A stretch of DNA of 16,967 nt from DATLZB01 sp035574175 (lineage in GTDB: Bacteria > Pseudomonadota > Alphaproteobacteria > Rhizobiales > Hyphomicrobiaceae). Each line of letters begins with the position of its first letter. Positions within the stretch are counted from its first letter, which is position 1. Location: the NCBI GenBank assembly GCA_035574175.1, contig DATLZB010000036.1, forward strand, positions 1 to 16,967, written 5' to 3'. This document shows, piece after piece, positions 8,419-15,796 of this stretch. Both the position numbers and the translations under genes were made by a program. The notes beneath the pieces were generated by a model that did no database searches, was not told where the DNA came from, and worked only from the letters and a program-made list of their open reading frames with translations.

Positions 8419-9768
8419 TTAGGCGCGGGCCGCGTGTTTCACTGCCTCGACGATGTCCCCAACCACAGCAGCAACCAGCGTTTCGTCGTCGCCTTCCGCC
8501 ATCACCCTGATGACGGGCTCGGTGCCTGACGGGCGGATCACCAGGCGACCGGAACTCCCGAGCTTTTCCTTCGCCCCCTCGATCGCCTTCAGCACCCGGC
8601 TGTCTTCCAGCGGCGTGCCGTTGGCGTAACGCACGTTCTTTAGCACCTGCGGCAGCGGCTCGAAGCGCTTGCACACCTCGCTGACTGGCTTGGCGGTCGA
8701 TACCACCACCGACAGGATCTGAAGTGCCGAGACGAGTCCGTCGCCGGTGGTGGTGAAGTCGGACAGCACGATGTGTCCCGACTGCTCGCCGCCGACGTTG
8801 TAGCCGTGCTTGCGCATGTGCTCGACCACGTAGCGGTCGCCGACCGGCGTGCGGGCAAGCGACAGGCCGAGCCCCGAGAGGTAGCGTTCGAGTCCGAGAT
8901 TCGACATGACGGTCGCCACGATGCCGCCGGCAGCGAGCCGCCCGCGCCGAAGCCAGCTCTCCGCGATAACCGCCATCAGTTGATCGCCATCGACGAGGCA
9001 CCCCTTCTCGTCCACGATCACCACCCGGTCGGCATCGCCGTCGAGCGCGATACCGATATCGGCGCGCAGTTCCTTCACCTTTTCGATGAGAGCCTCAGGC
9101 GCCGTCGAGCCGCACTTGTAGTTGATGTTCTGCCCGTTGGGATCGACGCCGATCTTTATGACCTCCGCCCCCAGCTCCCACAACGCCTCGGGGGCCACCT
9201 TGTAGCCCGCCCCGTGTGCACAATCGATAACGATCCTGAGCCCGTCGAGTCGCAGATTGCGCGGCAGCGTCCGCTTGGCGTACTCGATATAGCGTTCCTG
9301 TGCGCTTTCCACGCGCGTGGCCCGGCCGATACGGTGCGGCGCCGCGAGCAGCGCTTCCGACGGCGCATCGATCAGCGCCTCGATCTGCTGCTCGGTTTCA
9401 TCCGACAGCTTGTAGCCGTCGGGGTCGAACAACTTGATGCCGTTGTCCTCGTAGCGGTTGTGGGAGGCCGAGATCATCACGCCGAGATCGGCTCTGAGCG
9501 AGCGCGTCAGCATGGCGACCGCCGGCGTGGGCATGGGGCCGAGCAGGAACACGTCCATGCCGACGGCCGTAAAGCCCGACATCAACGCGGACTCGATCAT
9601 GTAGCCGGACAGCCGCGTGTCCTTGCCGATCACCACTCGATGGGCGCGGTTACCGTTCGAAAAAACCTTCCCTGCGGCCATGCCGACCTTGAGGGCAACC
9701 TCGGAGGTCATCGGGCCATGGTTGGCGCGGCCACGAATGCCGTCCGTCCCGAAATACCGCCGCGTCAT
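8419..9768 (-). CDS. glmM: Phosphoglucosamine mutase
   Basis: GlmM turns glucosamine-6-phosphate into glucosamine-1-phosphate, feeding UDP-GlcNAc for peptidoglycan and lipopolysaccharide. From the ATG at 9766-9768 the product is 449 residues, normal for the family. Visible motifs are YFGTDGIRG at 5-13, the phosphoserine loop SASHN with Ser102 (the same number as in E. coli), the metal loop DGDADR at 243-248, the sugar loop GEQSGH at 327-332, and the phosphate-binding RPSGTEP at 412-418. The numbering and a GAGG site about 10 bases upstream favour this start; a longer reading from 9837 adds 23 residues with no family match. GlmM commonly follows ftsH/folP in Alphaproteobacteria; here two opposite-strand genes separate it from folP. 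Confidence 0.97.
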   Translation of the reverse strand: MTRRYFGTDGIRGRANHGPMTSEVALKVGMAAGKVFSNGNRAHRVVIGKDTRLSGYMIESALMSGFTAVGMDVFLLGPMPTPAVAMLTRSLRADLGVMISASHNRYEDNGIKLFDPDGYKLSDETEQQIEALIDAPSEALLAAPHRIGRATRVESAQERYIEYAKRTLPRNLRLDGLRIVIDCAHGAGYKVAPEALWELGAEVIKIGVDPNGQNINYKCGSTAPEALIEKVKELRADIGIALDGDADRVVIVDEKGCLVDGDQLMAVIAESWLRRGRLAAGGIVATVMSNLGLERYLSGLGLSLARTPVGDRYVVEHMRKHGYNVGGEQSGHIVLSDFTTTGDGLVSALQILSVVVSTAKPVSEVCKRFEPLPQVLKNVRYANGTPLEDSRVLKAIEGAKEKLGSSGRLVIRPSGTEPVIRVMAEGDDETLVAAVVGDIVEAVKHAARA

Positions 9769-9881
9769 GCTCAAAACCTCAATCGGTGGTTGTCGCCAGC
9801 GCGCGATGCCGCCTCGGCGCCGGACCTGCTTAAGCATTTTAGCCGCTCCGGCGGAAGTCCCCGCTCACAAGTTGTAGGCAA

Positions 9882-9894
9882 AGGTTACGAACCT
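9882..9894. promoter_or_regulatory. Inverted repeat AGGTT-N3-AACCT, possible operator
   Basis: Perfect 5-bp arms with a 3-base centre (ACG) lie near the middle of the divergent glmM/ParA spacer. The size and place suit a dimeric repressor site, but a repeat this short can arise by chance. Confidence 0.25.
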
Positions 9895-9986
9895 CGACGG
9901 CACCGCCTACCCCTCACCCGGCGCAGGAGCGCGAAACCCACGACATTGATCGGCCTTGCAGAATCAGCGCATAGCCCTTCCGGATC

Positions 9987-10005
9987 GCGGGCCGTGCAAG
10001 CCCGC
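9987..10005 (+). other. GC-rich hairpin before the ParA gene
   Basis: GCGGGC (9987-9992) pairs perfectly with GCCCGC (10000-10005) around a 7-base loop, ending 31 bases before the ATG. There is no T-run. It may be a leader structure that tunes translation of the ParA gene. Confidence 0.4.
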
Positions 10006-10036
10006 CCGCGAGCTTGGAGCGCAGGGCGCGGATTGC

Positions 10037-10909
10037 ATGGCCTTCTATCTTGCAGTGGCGAACAGAAAGGGCGGCGTCGGCAAGTCGACGATCGCCGTGA
10101 TGCTGGCCCACGCCTTTGCCGTGTGGGGCGGGCAGCGCATCCTTATCCTCGACCTCGATTCACAGTGCAACGCCTCCCTCATCCTTCTTGGCGGCCAGGC
10201 CTGGAGCGAGGCGCGCAAGGCGAGGAGGACCATCGCCGACTACTTCTACGACCTCTTCGACGGCGACAGCGTCAAGCCCGCCGCGTACCTGATCGATGGC
10301 GTCGGCGACGTCAAGGACAGGAAGGGCAAGGCGCTGAGCTTGGCCCTGCTGCCGGGGTCGTTGCTGCTCGAAGACGTACAGGGTGAGCTGTTCTTGAAAG
10401 AGGCGCGGCAGGGCAAAGACCACGAGGTGGTGGGCACCAGGGTGCGCGGCAAGCTCGAGCGCCTCCTTCGCCGCTTTGCGGCCGACTTCGACCTCATCAT
10501 CCTCGACTGTGCCCCTGGGCTGTCGTTCGCCGCTCTCGCAGCGCTTCGCGCCGCAGACAGAGTGCTGGTACCCTTTCGTCCCGACTACGTATCCCAACAC
10601 GCCGTCGACCGCGTGGCGCTGCTCATCGAAGAGAAGCGCACCATCGATGATCTGGAGGAGGTACCGCGCTCGAGCCGCCGTTACGTGTGCCTCGCCAACT
10701 GCCTGCGCGGGCACGCCCGCGAGCGCCTGCTCGTGGAGGAGATCGGGCTGGTCCACCCCATGCTGTCGAGCACCTTGCGCCAGCGCGACGCCATCGCCAA
10801 CGCCTTCGACTGGGATCCGCGCCCCAAACAGCTTGAAGAAAAATACGGCGACGGCACTCAGGATGTGCGAAACCTTTACGAGGAGATGCGGGGCCTGCTC
10901 GCCGCTTGA
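10037..10909 (+). CDS. ParA/Soj-family ATPase
   Basis: The 290-residue product is a compact ParA/MinD-type ATPase with no N-terminal DNA-binding domain. It has the deviant Walker A KGGVGKST at 11-18 (signature Lys11, P-loop Lys16), the A' motif DLDSQCNAS at 39-47, and Walker B LIILDCAPGLS at 153-163 (Asp157). Such proteins dimerise on ATP, bind the nucleoid without sequence preference, and move a cargo through a partner that triggers hydrolysis. The ATG at 10037 puts Walker A at the usual distance from the N-terminus; a longer reading from 9956 adds 27 residues with no family likeness. AGGG lies about 10 bases upstream. The next gene starts 15 bases later and is probably the partner. It is on the opposite strand from all its housekeeping neighbours. 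No parB, gidA/gidB or replication gene is near, so a chromosome-partition role is unlikely; cargo is unknown. Confidence 0.88.
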   Translation: MAFYLAVANRKGGVGKSTIAVMLAHAFAVWGGQRILILDLDSQCNASLILLGGQAWSEARKARRTIADYFYDLFDGDSVKPAAYLIDGVGDVKDRKGKALSLALLPGSLLLEDVQGELFLKEARQGKDHEVVGTRVRGKLERLLRRFAADFDLIILDCAPGLSFAALAALRAADRVLVPFRPDYVSQHAVDRVALLIEEKRTIDDLEEVPRSSRRYVCLANCLRGHARERLLVEEIGLVHPMLSSTLRQRDAIANAFDWDPRPKQLEEKYGDGTQDVRNLYEEMRGLLAA

Positions 10910-10924
10910 ACAAAGGCCGCTTCC

Positions 10925-11440
10925 ATGGCCAAGCCCGAACTGATCTGGCCCGGTGAGCGCATGCGCGCGTTCTTCCGTGCCGTGCTGGCCCGTGAAACGG
11001 TACTCGATGGGCTCGTTCGGGAGCGCCTGGTGGACGCACTCTGCGCACCTGTCAACCGCATGCTCGTTTGGCGCAATCCGGCCGACGAGGCTGTGGCTGC
11101 GCCCTCCGGCCTTGACGCGCGGCGGCAAGCGGCGTCCCAGGAAGCCGAGCGGCCGGCCGCGATGGCGCCCTCGCCCGATCCGGAGAGGTCCGCCGAGCCG
11201 GCGGCCGAGAGGGCCTTCGATCCCTATGGGTTCAGCGTCGTGGCGATCTTCACGCAGGGCGGGCGCGCTGCCCTGATGGAGCGCCTAACCGAGATCCGCG
11301 CCGCCGAACACCTCCGCGCCCTGGCACACGCCCAGCATCTGGCCATCCCGAAAGAAGCGACCGGCTTGGAAGCCCTGCGCGAGGCGATCGTCAAGGGCGC
11401 CGAACAGCGCATCGCCGACCGCCGCGCCGCGGCAAGCTGA
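10925..11440 (+). CDS. Unknown protein paired with the ParA-type ATPase
   Basis: I do not recognise this 171-residue protein. It has a helical, Arg-rich N-terminal part (about 8-48, with Arg12, 14, 18, 23, 32 and 34), an Ala/Pro/Glu-rich linker that is probably disordered (about 51-96), and a more conserved-looking C-terminal domain (98-171) beginning FDPYGFSVVAIFTQGG, with predicted helices and ending in IADRRAAAS. There is no signal peptide, membrane segment or helix-turn-helix motif. AAAGG precedes the ATG and the gap to the ParA gene is 15 bases, so the two are surely one operon. The basic N-terminus plus linker plus folded domain is the layout of several ParA partners, so a cargo adaptor or ATPase activator is my inference. 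Its stop abuts the folP stop with no bases between. Confidence 0.72.
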   Translation: MAKPELIWPGERMRAFFRAVLARETVLDGLVRERLVDALCAPVNRMLVWRNPADEAVAAPSGLDARRQAASQEAERPAAMAPSPDPERSAEPAAERAFDPYGFSVVAIFTQGGRAALMERLTEIRAAEHLRALAHAQHLAIPKEATGLEALREAIVKGAEQRIADRRAAAS

Positions 11441-11444
11441 TCAG
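11437..11444. other. Back-to-back stop codons, CTGATCAG
   Basis: TGA of the plus-strand gene (11438-11440) is followed at once by TCA, the complement of the folP TGA (11441-11443). The eight bases form a perfect palindrome. There is no space for a terminator between the convergent genes, so transcripts from each side must run into the other gene unless stopped by other means. Confidence 0.9.
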
Positions 11445-12517
11445 GCGATACCGCGCATCGCCGCCTGCCACACCGTCAGCGCCTGCCGGGTTGCGGCGAC
11501 GTCGTGCACGCGGATGATCTGCACGCCCTGAGCGGCGGCGGCCATCGCCGCTCCGACCGAGCCCGACACCCGCTCGTCCGCCTGCTCGATCCCGAGCAGT
11601 CCCCCGATAAAGCGCTTGCGCGAGGCGCCGAGCAGCAATGGCACGCCGAGGCCATGAAACAAGGAAAGCCCGGCCAGGATCTGCAGGTTGTGCGTGAGCG
11701 TCTTCCCGAAGCCGATGCCGGGGTCGACGATAATGCGTTCGCGAGCAATTCCTGCCGCCACCGCCGCCTCGATGCGCGCCTCGAGGTAATCGAACACGTC
11801 GAGCAGCACGTTGTCGTAGTGCGGGGCATCCTGCATGGTCTTGGGATCGCCCCGCACGTGCATGAGGACGACCGGCAGCCCGAGCTCAGCAACGGTTTGT
11901 GCAGCCTCAGGGTCGTACGTGAGTGCGGAGATGTCGTTGATGATGTCCACACCAACCGCTGCCGCCCGCCGCATCACCTCCGCCTTGCGGGTGTCGATCG
12001 AGAGCCGGGCCTTGGTTCTGCCGGCCAATCCTTCGAGGACCGGCATGACCCGCCTGAGCTCCTCCTGCAGTGAAACCGGATCGGACCCGGGCCGCGTTGA
12101 CTCACCTCCGATGTCGAGGATTTCGGCACCCTCGTCTGCAAGCCTCAGCGCATGGTCTACGGCAGTTTGTGCGGTTGGAAAGCGTCCGCCGTCCGAGAAG
12201 CTGTCCGGGGTGACGTTGACGATCCCCATCAGCCGGGGGGTGTTCATGGCGAGCCCGGCGATGGCGGCTCGCGGCCAGATCAGGCGGTCGAAGATCTGTG
12301 AGACCGCCGCGGCGTGCCGGCCCCAGCCACGCTCGCCCAGGTCGGAGAGCGCGACGGTGCGCGTGATGGTCGCCCCCCCTTGGCGCTCGATTACCTCGAG
12401 GCCCAGAAAATCGAGGTGCTTGCTGCCGGCGAGCGGCAGCGCACCCCGTACCTCGTCCATCCGTTCGCGGTTCGGCACATGGGCAAAACCAATAGGTCGA
12501 AGGTAGATGTCGCGCAT
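11441..12517 (-). CDS. folP: Dihydropteroate synthase with N-terminal extension
   Basis: FolP joins para-aminobenzoate to the pterin diphosphate to give dihydropteroate in folate synthesis; it is the sulfonamide target. From the ATG at 12515-12517 the product is 358 residues. The barrel enzyme occupies about 95-358, with MGIVNVTPDSFSDGG at 97-111, DIGGESTRPG at 135-144, DPGIGFGKT at 265-273, GASRKRFIG at 297-305 and RVHD at 336-339. The first 94 residues, starting MRDIYLRPIGFAHVP, are an extra domain compared with the usual enzyme of about 270-280 residues. No strong ribosome site is seen at this ATG, nor at the TTG (12527-12529) or at the internal ATG (12245-12247) that would give the short form. 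It lies 78 bases after ftsH. Confidence 0.93.
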   Translation of the reverse strand: MRDIYLRPIGFAHVPNRERMDEVRGALPLAGSKHLDFLGLEVIERQGGATITRTVALSDLGERGWGRHAAAVSQIFDRLIWPRAAIAGLAMNTPRLMGIVNVTPDSFSDGGRFPTAQTAVDHALRLADEGAEILDIGGESTRPGSDPVSLQEELRRVMPVLEGLAGRTKARLSIDTRKAEVMRRAAAVGVDIINDISALTYDPEAAQTVAELGLPVVLMHVRGDPKTMQDAPHYDNVLLDVFDYLEARIEAAVAAGIARERIIVDPGIGFGKTLTHNLQILAGLSLFHGLGVPLLLGASRKRFIGGLLGIEQADERVSGSVGAAMAAAAQGVQIIRVHDVAATRQALTVWQAAMRGIA

Positions 12518-12538
12518 GGAGTGGCTCAAGAATGACGG

Positions 12539-12565
12539 TGGGCCGCGGAGTGGATCCGCGGCCCA
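12539..12565 (-). terminator. Perfect 11-bp hairpin between ftsH and folP
   Basis: TGGGCCGCGGA (12539-12549) and TCCGCGGCCCA (12555-12565) pair fully around a 5-base loop. The structure lies 30 bases after the ftsH stop and 21 bases before the folP ATG. No T-run follows (CCGTCATTC), so full termination is doubtful; partial termination or protection of the ftsH message from 3' decay would fit. It is the most stable simple hairpin in the window. Confidence 0.6.
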
Positions 12566-12595
12566 TGTCCAGAGTAGAAACGCCGGTGCGACCGA

Positions 12596-14533
12596 TCAAG
12601 CCTGAGGCTGTGGCTCCATGCTCCCTGTTCCCGGCTCCTGGCGGCGCGGTCGTGCCTTGCCGGCCGTCGGCACCGCCGAGCCGACCGGTCCCTTGGCGGC
12701 CTCGTCCTCGTCGTGGCGCACGATCTTCTCACCCCGCATCACCGCCATGCACTCCTCGCCGGTGATGGTCTCGTACTCCATCAGTGCCTGGGTCACCGCC
12801 TCGAGCTTGTCCCGGTTTGCGAGCAGCACGTCCCAGGCCTTTTTCTCACCCTCCGTCACGATACGGCGGATCTCCTCGTCAATCAGCCTCGCCGTCTCCT
12901 GGCTCATGTTCTGCCGCTGGGTGATGGCATGCCCGAGAAACACTTCCTGCTGGTTCTCATTCCAGCGCAAGGGCCCGAGCTTCTCGCTCATGCCCCACTC
13001 CGTCACCATACGGCGGGCGAGCTCAGTTGCCTGCATGATATCGCTGGCCGCGCCGGTGTTGAGGTGGTCCTTGCCGTAGACGATCTGTTCGGCGACGCGC
13101 CCGCCGAAGGTCATGGCGATGCGCGCCTCGCACCACTGCTTGGAGTAGGAGAGCTTGTCGCGCTCGGGCAGACTCATGGTGACGCCGAGCGCCCGCCCGC
13201 GCGGAATGATCGTCACCTTGTGCAGCGGATCGTTACCCGGCACCAAAAGGTTGACGATAGCGTGACCCGCCTCGTGGTAGGCGGTCGACAGCTTCTCCTC
13301 CTCGGTCATGATCATGGAGCGCCGCTCCGAGCCCATCATGACCTTGTCCTTGGAATCCTCGAACTCCTGCTGGGTGACCAGTCGCTTGTTGCGACGGGCG
13401 GCCAGCAACGCCGCCTCGTTGACCAAGTTGGCGAGGTCGGCGCCAGAAAAGCCGGGCGTACCGCGCGCGATGACCTTGGGATCGACGTCAGGTGCCAGCG
13501 GCACCTTGCGCATATGCACGCGCAGGATCTTCTCGCGCCCCGCCACGTCCGGATTGGGCACCACGATCTGCCGGTCGAAGCGGCCGGGCCTCAGCAGCGC
13601 CGGGTCGAGCACATCGGGCCGGTTGGTGGCGGCGATCAGGATGATGCCTTCATTGGCCTCAAACCCGTCCATCTCGACCAGAAGCTGGTTGAGGGTCTGC
13701 TCGCGCTCGTCGTTGCCGCCGCCGAGCCCCGCGCCGCGGTGACGTCCGACCGCGTCGATCTCGTCGATGAAAATGATGCAGGGCGCATTCTTCTTGGCCT
13801 GATCGAACATGTCGCGGACGCGGGAGGCGCCGACGCCCACGAACATCTCGACGAAATCCGAGCCCGAGATGGTGAAGAAGGGCACGTTTGCTTCGCCGGC
13901 GATGGCGCGTGCCAGCAGCGTCTTGCCGGTACCGGGCGGCCCGACCAAGAGACAGCCCCGTGGGATGCGTCCGCCGAGCCGCTGGAACTTCTGCGGATCG
14001 CGCAAGAACTCGACGATCTCCTGCAGGTCGCTCTTGGCCTCGTCGACCCCGGCTACGTCGTCGAAGGTGACCCGCCCGTGCCGCTCGGTGAGCAGCTTGG
14101 CCTTGGACTTGCCGAAGCCCATGGCACGGCCCGAGCCCGCCTGCATCTGCCGCATGAAGAACACCCACACTGCGATGAGCAGCAGCATGGGGAACCACGA
14201 CACCAGCACACTCAAAATGGAGGGCACCTCGTCCTCGGTGGGCCGCGCCCTGATCCTTACCTCGCTCTTGCGCAGCCGTTCGACGAGATCCGGATCGGAG
14301 GGGGCATACGTGGTAAAGGCGCCTCCGTTGTCGCGGAACGTTCCCGTCAGCCGGTTGCCCTGGATCACGACCTCCTGAACGGTCTTGGCCTCGACCGCAT
14401 TCATGAACTCCGAGTAGGAGATCTCACTGCCCCGCCGGCTCTGCGCAGGGTTCTGGAAGAGGTTGAACAGCGCCACCAGAAGCAGTGCGATCACCACCCA
14501 AATGGCAAAGTTCCGGAAATTGGAGTTCATCAT
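12596..14533 (-). CDS. ftsH: ATP-dependent zinc metalloprotease FtsH
   Basis: FtsH is a hexameric inner-membrane protease that extracts and degrades damaged membrane proteins and short-lived regulators. The 645-residue product has a first membrane helix (about 9-26), a periplasmic domain (about 28-104), a second helix (about 105-127), then the AAA domain with Walker A GPPGTGKT at 198-205, Walker B IIFIDEID at 253-260 and the second region of homology at about 301-321 with its Arg finger in RPGRFDR. The protease domain has the zinc motif HEAGH at 420-424 and the third ligand Asp498 in ASDIMQAT. The tail after about 605 is Pro/Gly rich. The ATG at 14531 has AGGAACC upstream. A heat-shock-like promoter lies at 14636-14664. 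folP follows, separated by a strong hairpin. Confidence 0.98.
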   Translation of the reverse strand: MMNSNFRNFAIWVVIALLLVALFNLFQNPAQSRRGSEISYSEFMNAVEAKTVQEVVIQGNRLTGTFRDNGGAFTTYAPSDPDLVERLRKSEVRIRARPTEDEVPSILSVLVSWFPMLLLIAVWVFFMRQMQAGSGRAMGFGKSKAKLLTERHGRVTFDDVAGVDEAKSDLQEIVEFLRDPQKFQRLGGRIPRGCLLVGPPGTGKTLLARAIAGEANVPFFTISGSDFVEMFVGVGASRVRDMFDQAKKNAPCIIFIDEIDAVGRHRGAGLGGGNDEREQTLNQLLVEMDGFEANEGIILIAATNRPDVLDPALLRPGRFDRQIVVPNPDVAGREKILRVHMRKVPLAPDVDPKVIARGTPGFSGADLANLVNEAALLAARRNKRLVTQQEFEDSKDKVMMGSERRSMIMTEEEKLSTAYHEAGHAIVNLLVPGNDPLHKVTIIPRGRALGVTMSLPERDKLSYSKQWCEARIAMTFGGRVAEQIVYGKDHLNTGAASDIMQATELARRMVTEWGMSEKLGPLRWNENQQEVFLGHAITQRQNMSQETARLIDEEIRRIVTEGEKKAWDVLLANRDKLEAVTQALMEYETITGEECMAVMRGEKIVRHDEDEAAKGPVGSAVPTAGKARPRRQEPGTGSMEPQPQA

Positions 14534-14635
14534 GGTTCCTATCGGCCCGACGGGTCTCTTGATCCATCCTTGCCGATCCGGATGAACACAAGGTAGAGAA
14601 CAGCGCTAGGCCACGCGCACAGCAGTTTCGAGGCT

Positions 14636-14664
14636 AAAATAGGGAGATGCAGGAGCTTTGCCAA
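14636..14664 (-). promoter_or_regulatory. Promoter of ftsH, possibly heat-shock type
   Basis: The minus strand has TTGGCA (14659-14664), a 17-base spacer and TATTTT (14636-14641). Written wider it is CTTGGCA ... CCCTATTTT, which resembles the alphaproteobacterial RpoH pattern (CTTG with CCTAT-like -10). The housekeeping sigma could also read it. The leader to the ftsH ATG would be about 95-100 bases. Induction by heat is inferred from the pattern and from ftsH biology elsewhere. Confidence 0.5.
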
Positions 14665-14670
14665 GTTGCG

Positions 14671-14691
14671 TCGGCAGCTTAGCGCTGCCGA
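14671..14691 (-). terminator. 8-bp hairpin after prs
   Basis: TCGGCAGC (14671-14678) pairs with GCTGCCGA (14684-14691) around a 5-base loop, 14 bases past the prs stop codon. There is no T-run, so it is a candidate terminator or a 3'-end protecting stem for the prs message. The ftsH -35 follows 7 bases further on. Confidence 0.5.
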
Positions 14692-14704
14692 ATGCCGCCG
14701 ACCT

Positions 14705-15685
<981 letters not shown>

Positions 15686-15717
15686 GAAGAGGGCCATCTC
15701 AGCGCGGTTGCGAGGGG

Positions 15718-15746
15718 CTAATAGCAAGCGAGCCCCGGCGTGTAAA
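15718..15746 (-). promoter_or_regulatory. Promoter of prs inside the upstream hairpin
   Basis: The minus strand has TTTACA (15741-15746), a 17-base spacer and TATTAG (15718-15723). The -35 lies exactly in the loop of the hairpin at 15728-15759 and the spacer covers one arm. The start point would be near 15711, about 14 bases before the first ATG and 26 before the preferred one. Confidence 0.5.
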
Positions 15747-15759
15747 CGCCCGGGCTCGC
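15728..15759 (-). terminator. Strong hairpin after the lipoprotein gene
   Basis: GCGAGCCC-c-GGCGT (15728-15741) pairs with ACGCC-c-GGGCTCGC (15746-15759), 13 base pairs with a single mismatch and a 4-base loop. On the minus strand TTGCTATT follows, a weak T-rich run. It is the best terminator candidate in the window and stands 37 bases past the lipoprotein stop. Confidence 0.6.
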
Positions 15760-15796
15760 CCGGATTGTCGGTTTTGTGACAGTGTGCCCCGGCGTG

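Larger units (their letters stand above)
9769..10036. other. 268-base divergent spacer between glmM and the ParA gene
   Basis: This spacer must carry promoters in both directions. On the minus strand TAAAAT (about 9838-9843) is a possible glmM -10, but no -35 is well placed. On the plus strand no clear promoter for the ParA gene is seen. It also holds the inverted repeat AGGTT-N3-AACCT and a GC-rich hairpin near the ParA start, listed separately. No gene is supported here. Confidence 0.5.

Noticed and set aside
8380..9873. TCACAAGTT shared by the two spacers beside glmM, both 268 bases long
   Set aside because: A 9-mer match between two gaps of this size is expected by chance, and the equal length appears to be coincidence.
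8773..10386. A 537-codon open frame on the plus strand across glmM and into the ParA gene
   Set aside because: It runs opposite glmM and then out of frame through the ParA gene, both of which are firmly identified; low-complexity Arg/His-rich translation.
10037..11440. Chromosomal parAB partition locus
   Set aside because: The second protein has no ParB nuclease-like or helix-turn-helix motif, no parS-like TGTTTCACGTGAAACA was seen, and gidA/gidB are not near.
10037..11440. Recent mobile-element insertion
   Set aside because: No transposase, integrase, flanking direct repeats or tRNA; base composition is like the neighbours and the junction with folP is exact.
12713..14596. A 627-codon open frame on the plus strand opposite ftsH
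   Set aside because: It is a shadow of the ftsH codon pattern in GC-rich DNA; ftsH is certain, and the plus-strand product has no family features.
15686..15727. TTG start for prs at 15727
   Set aside because: It would lie upstream of the predicted transcript start, in the spacer between -35 and -10, and the added residues are not family-like.
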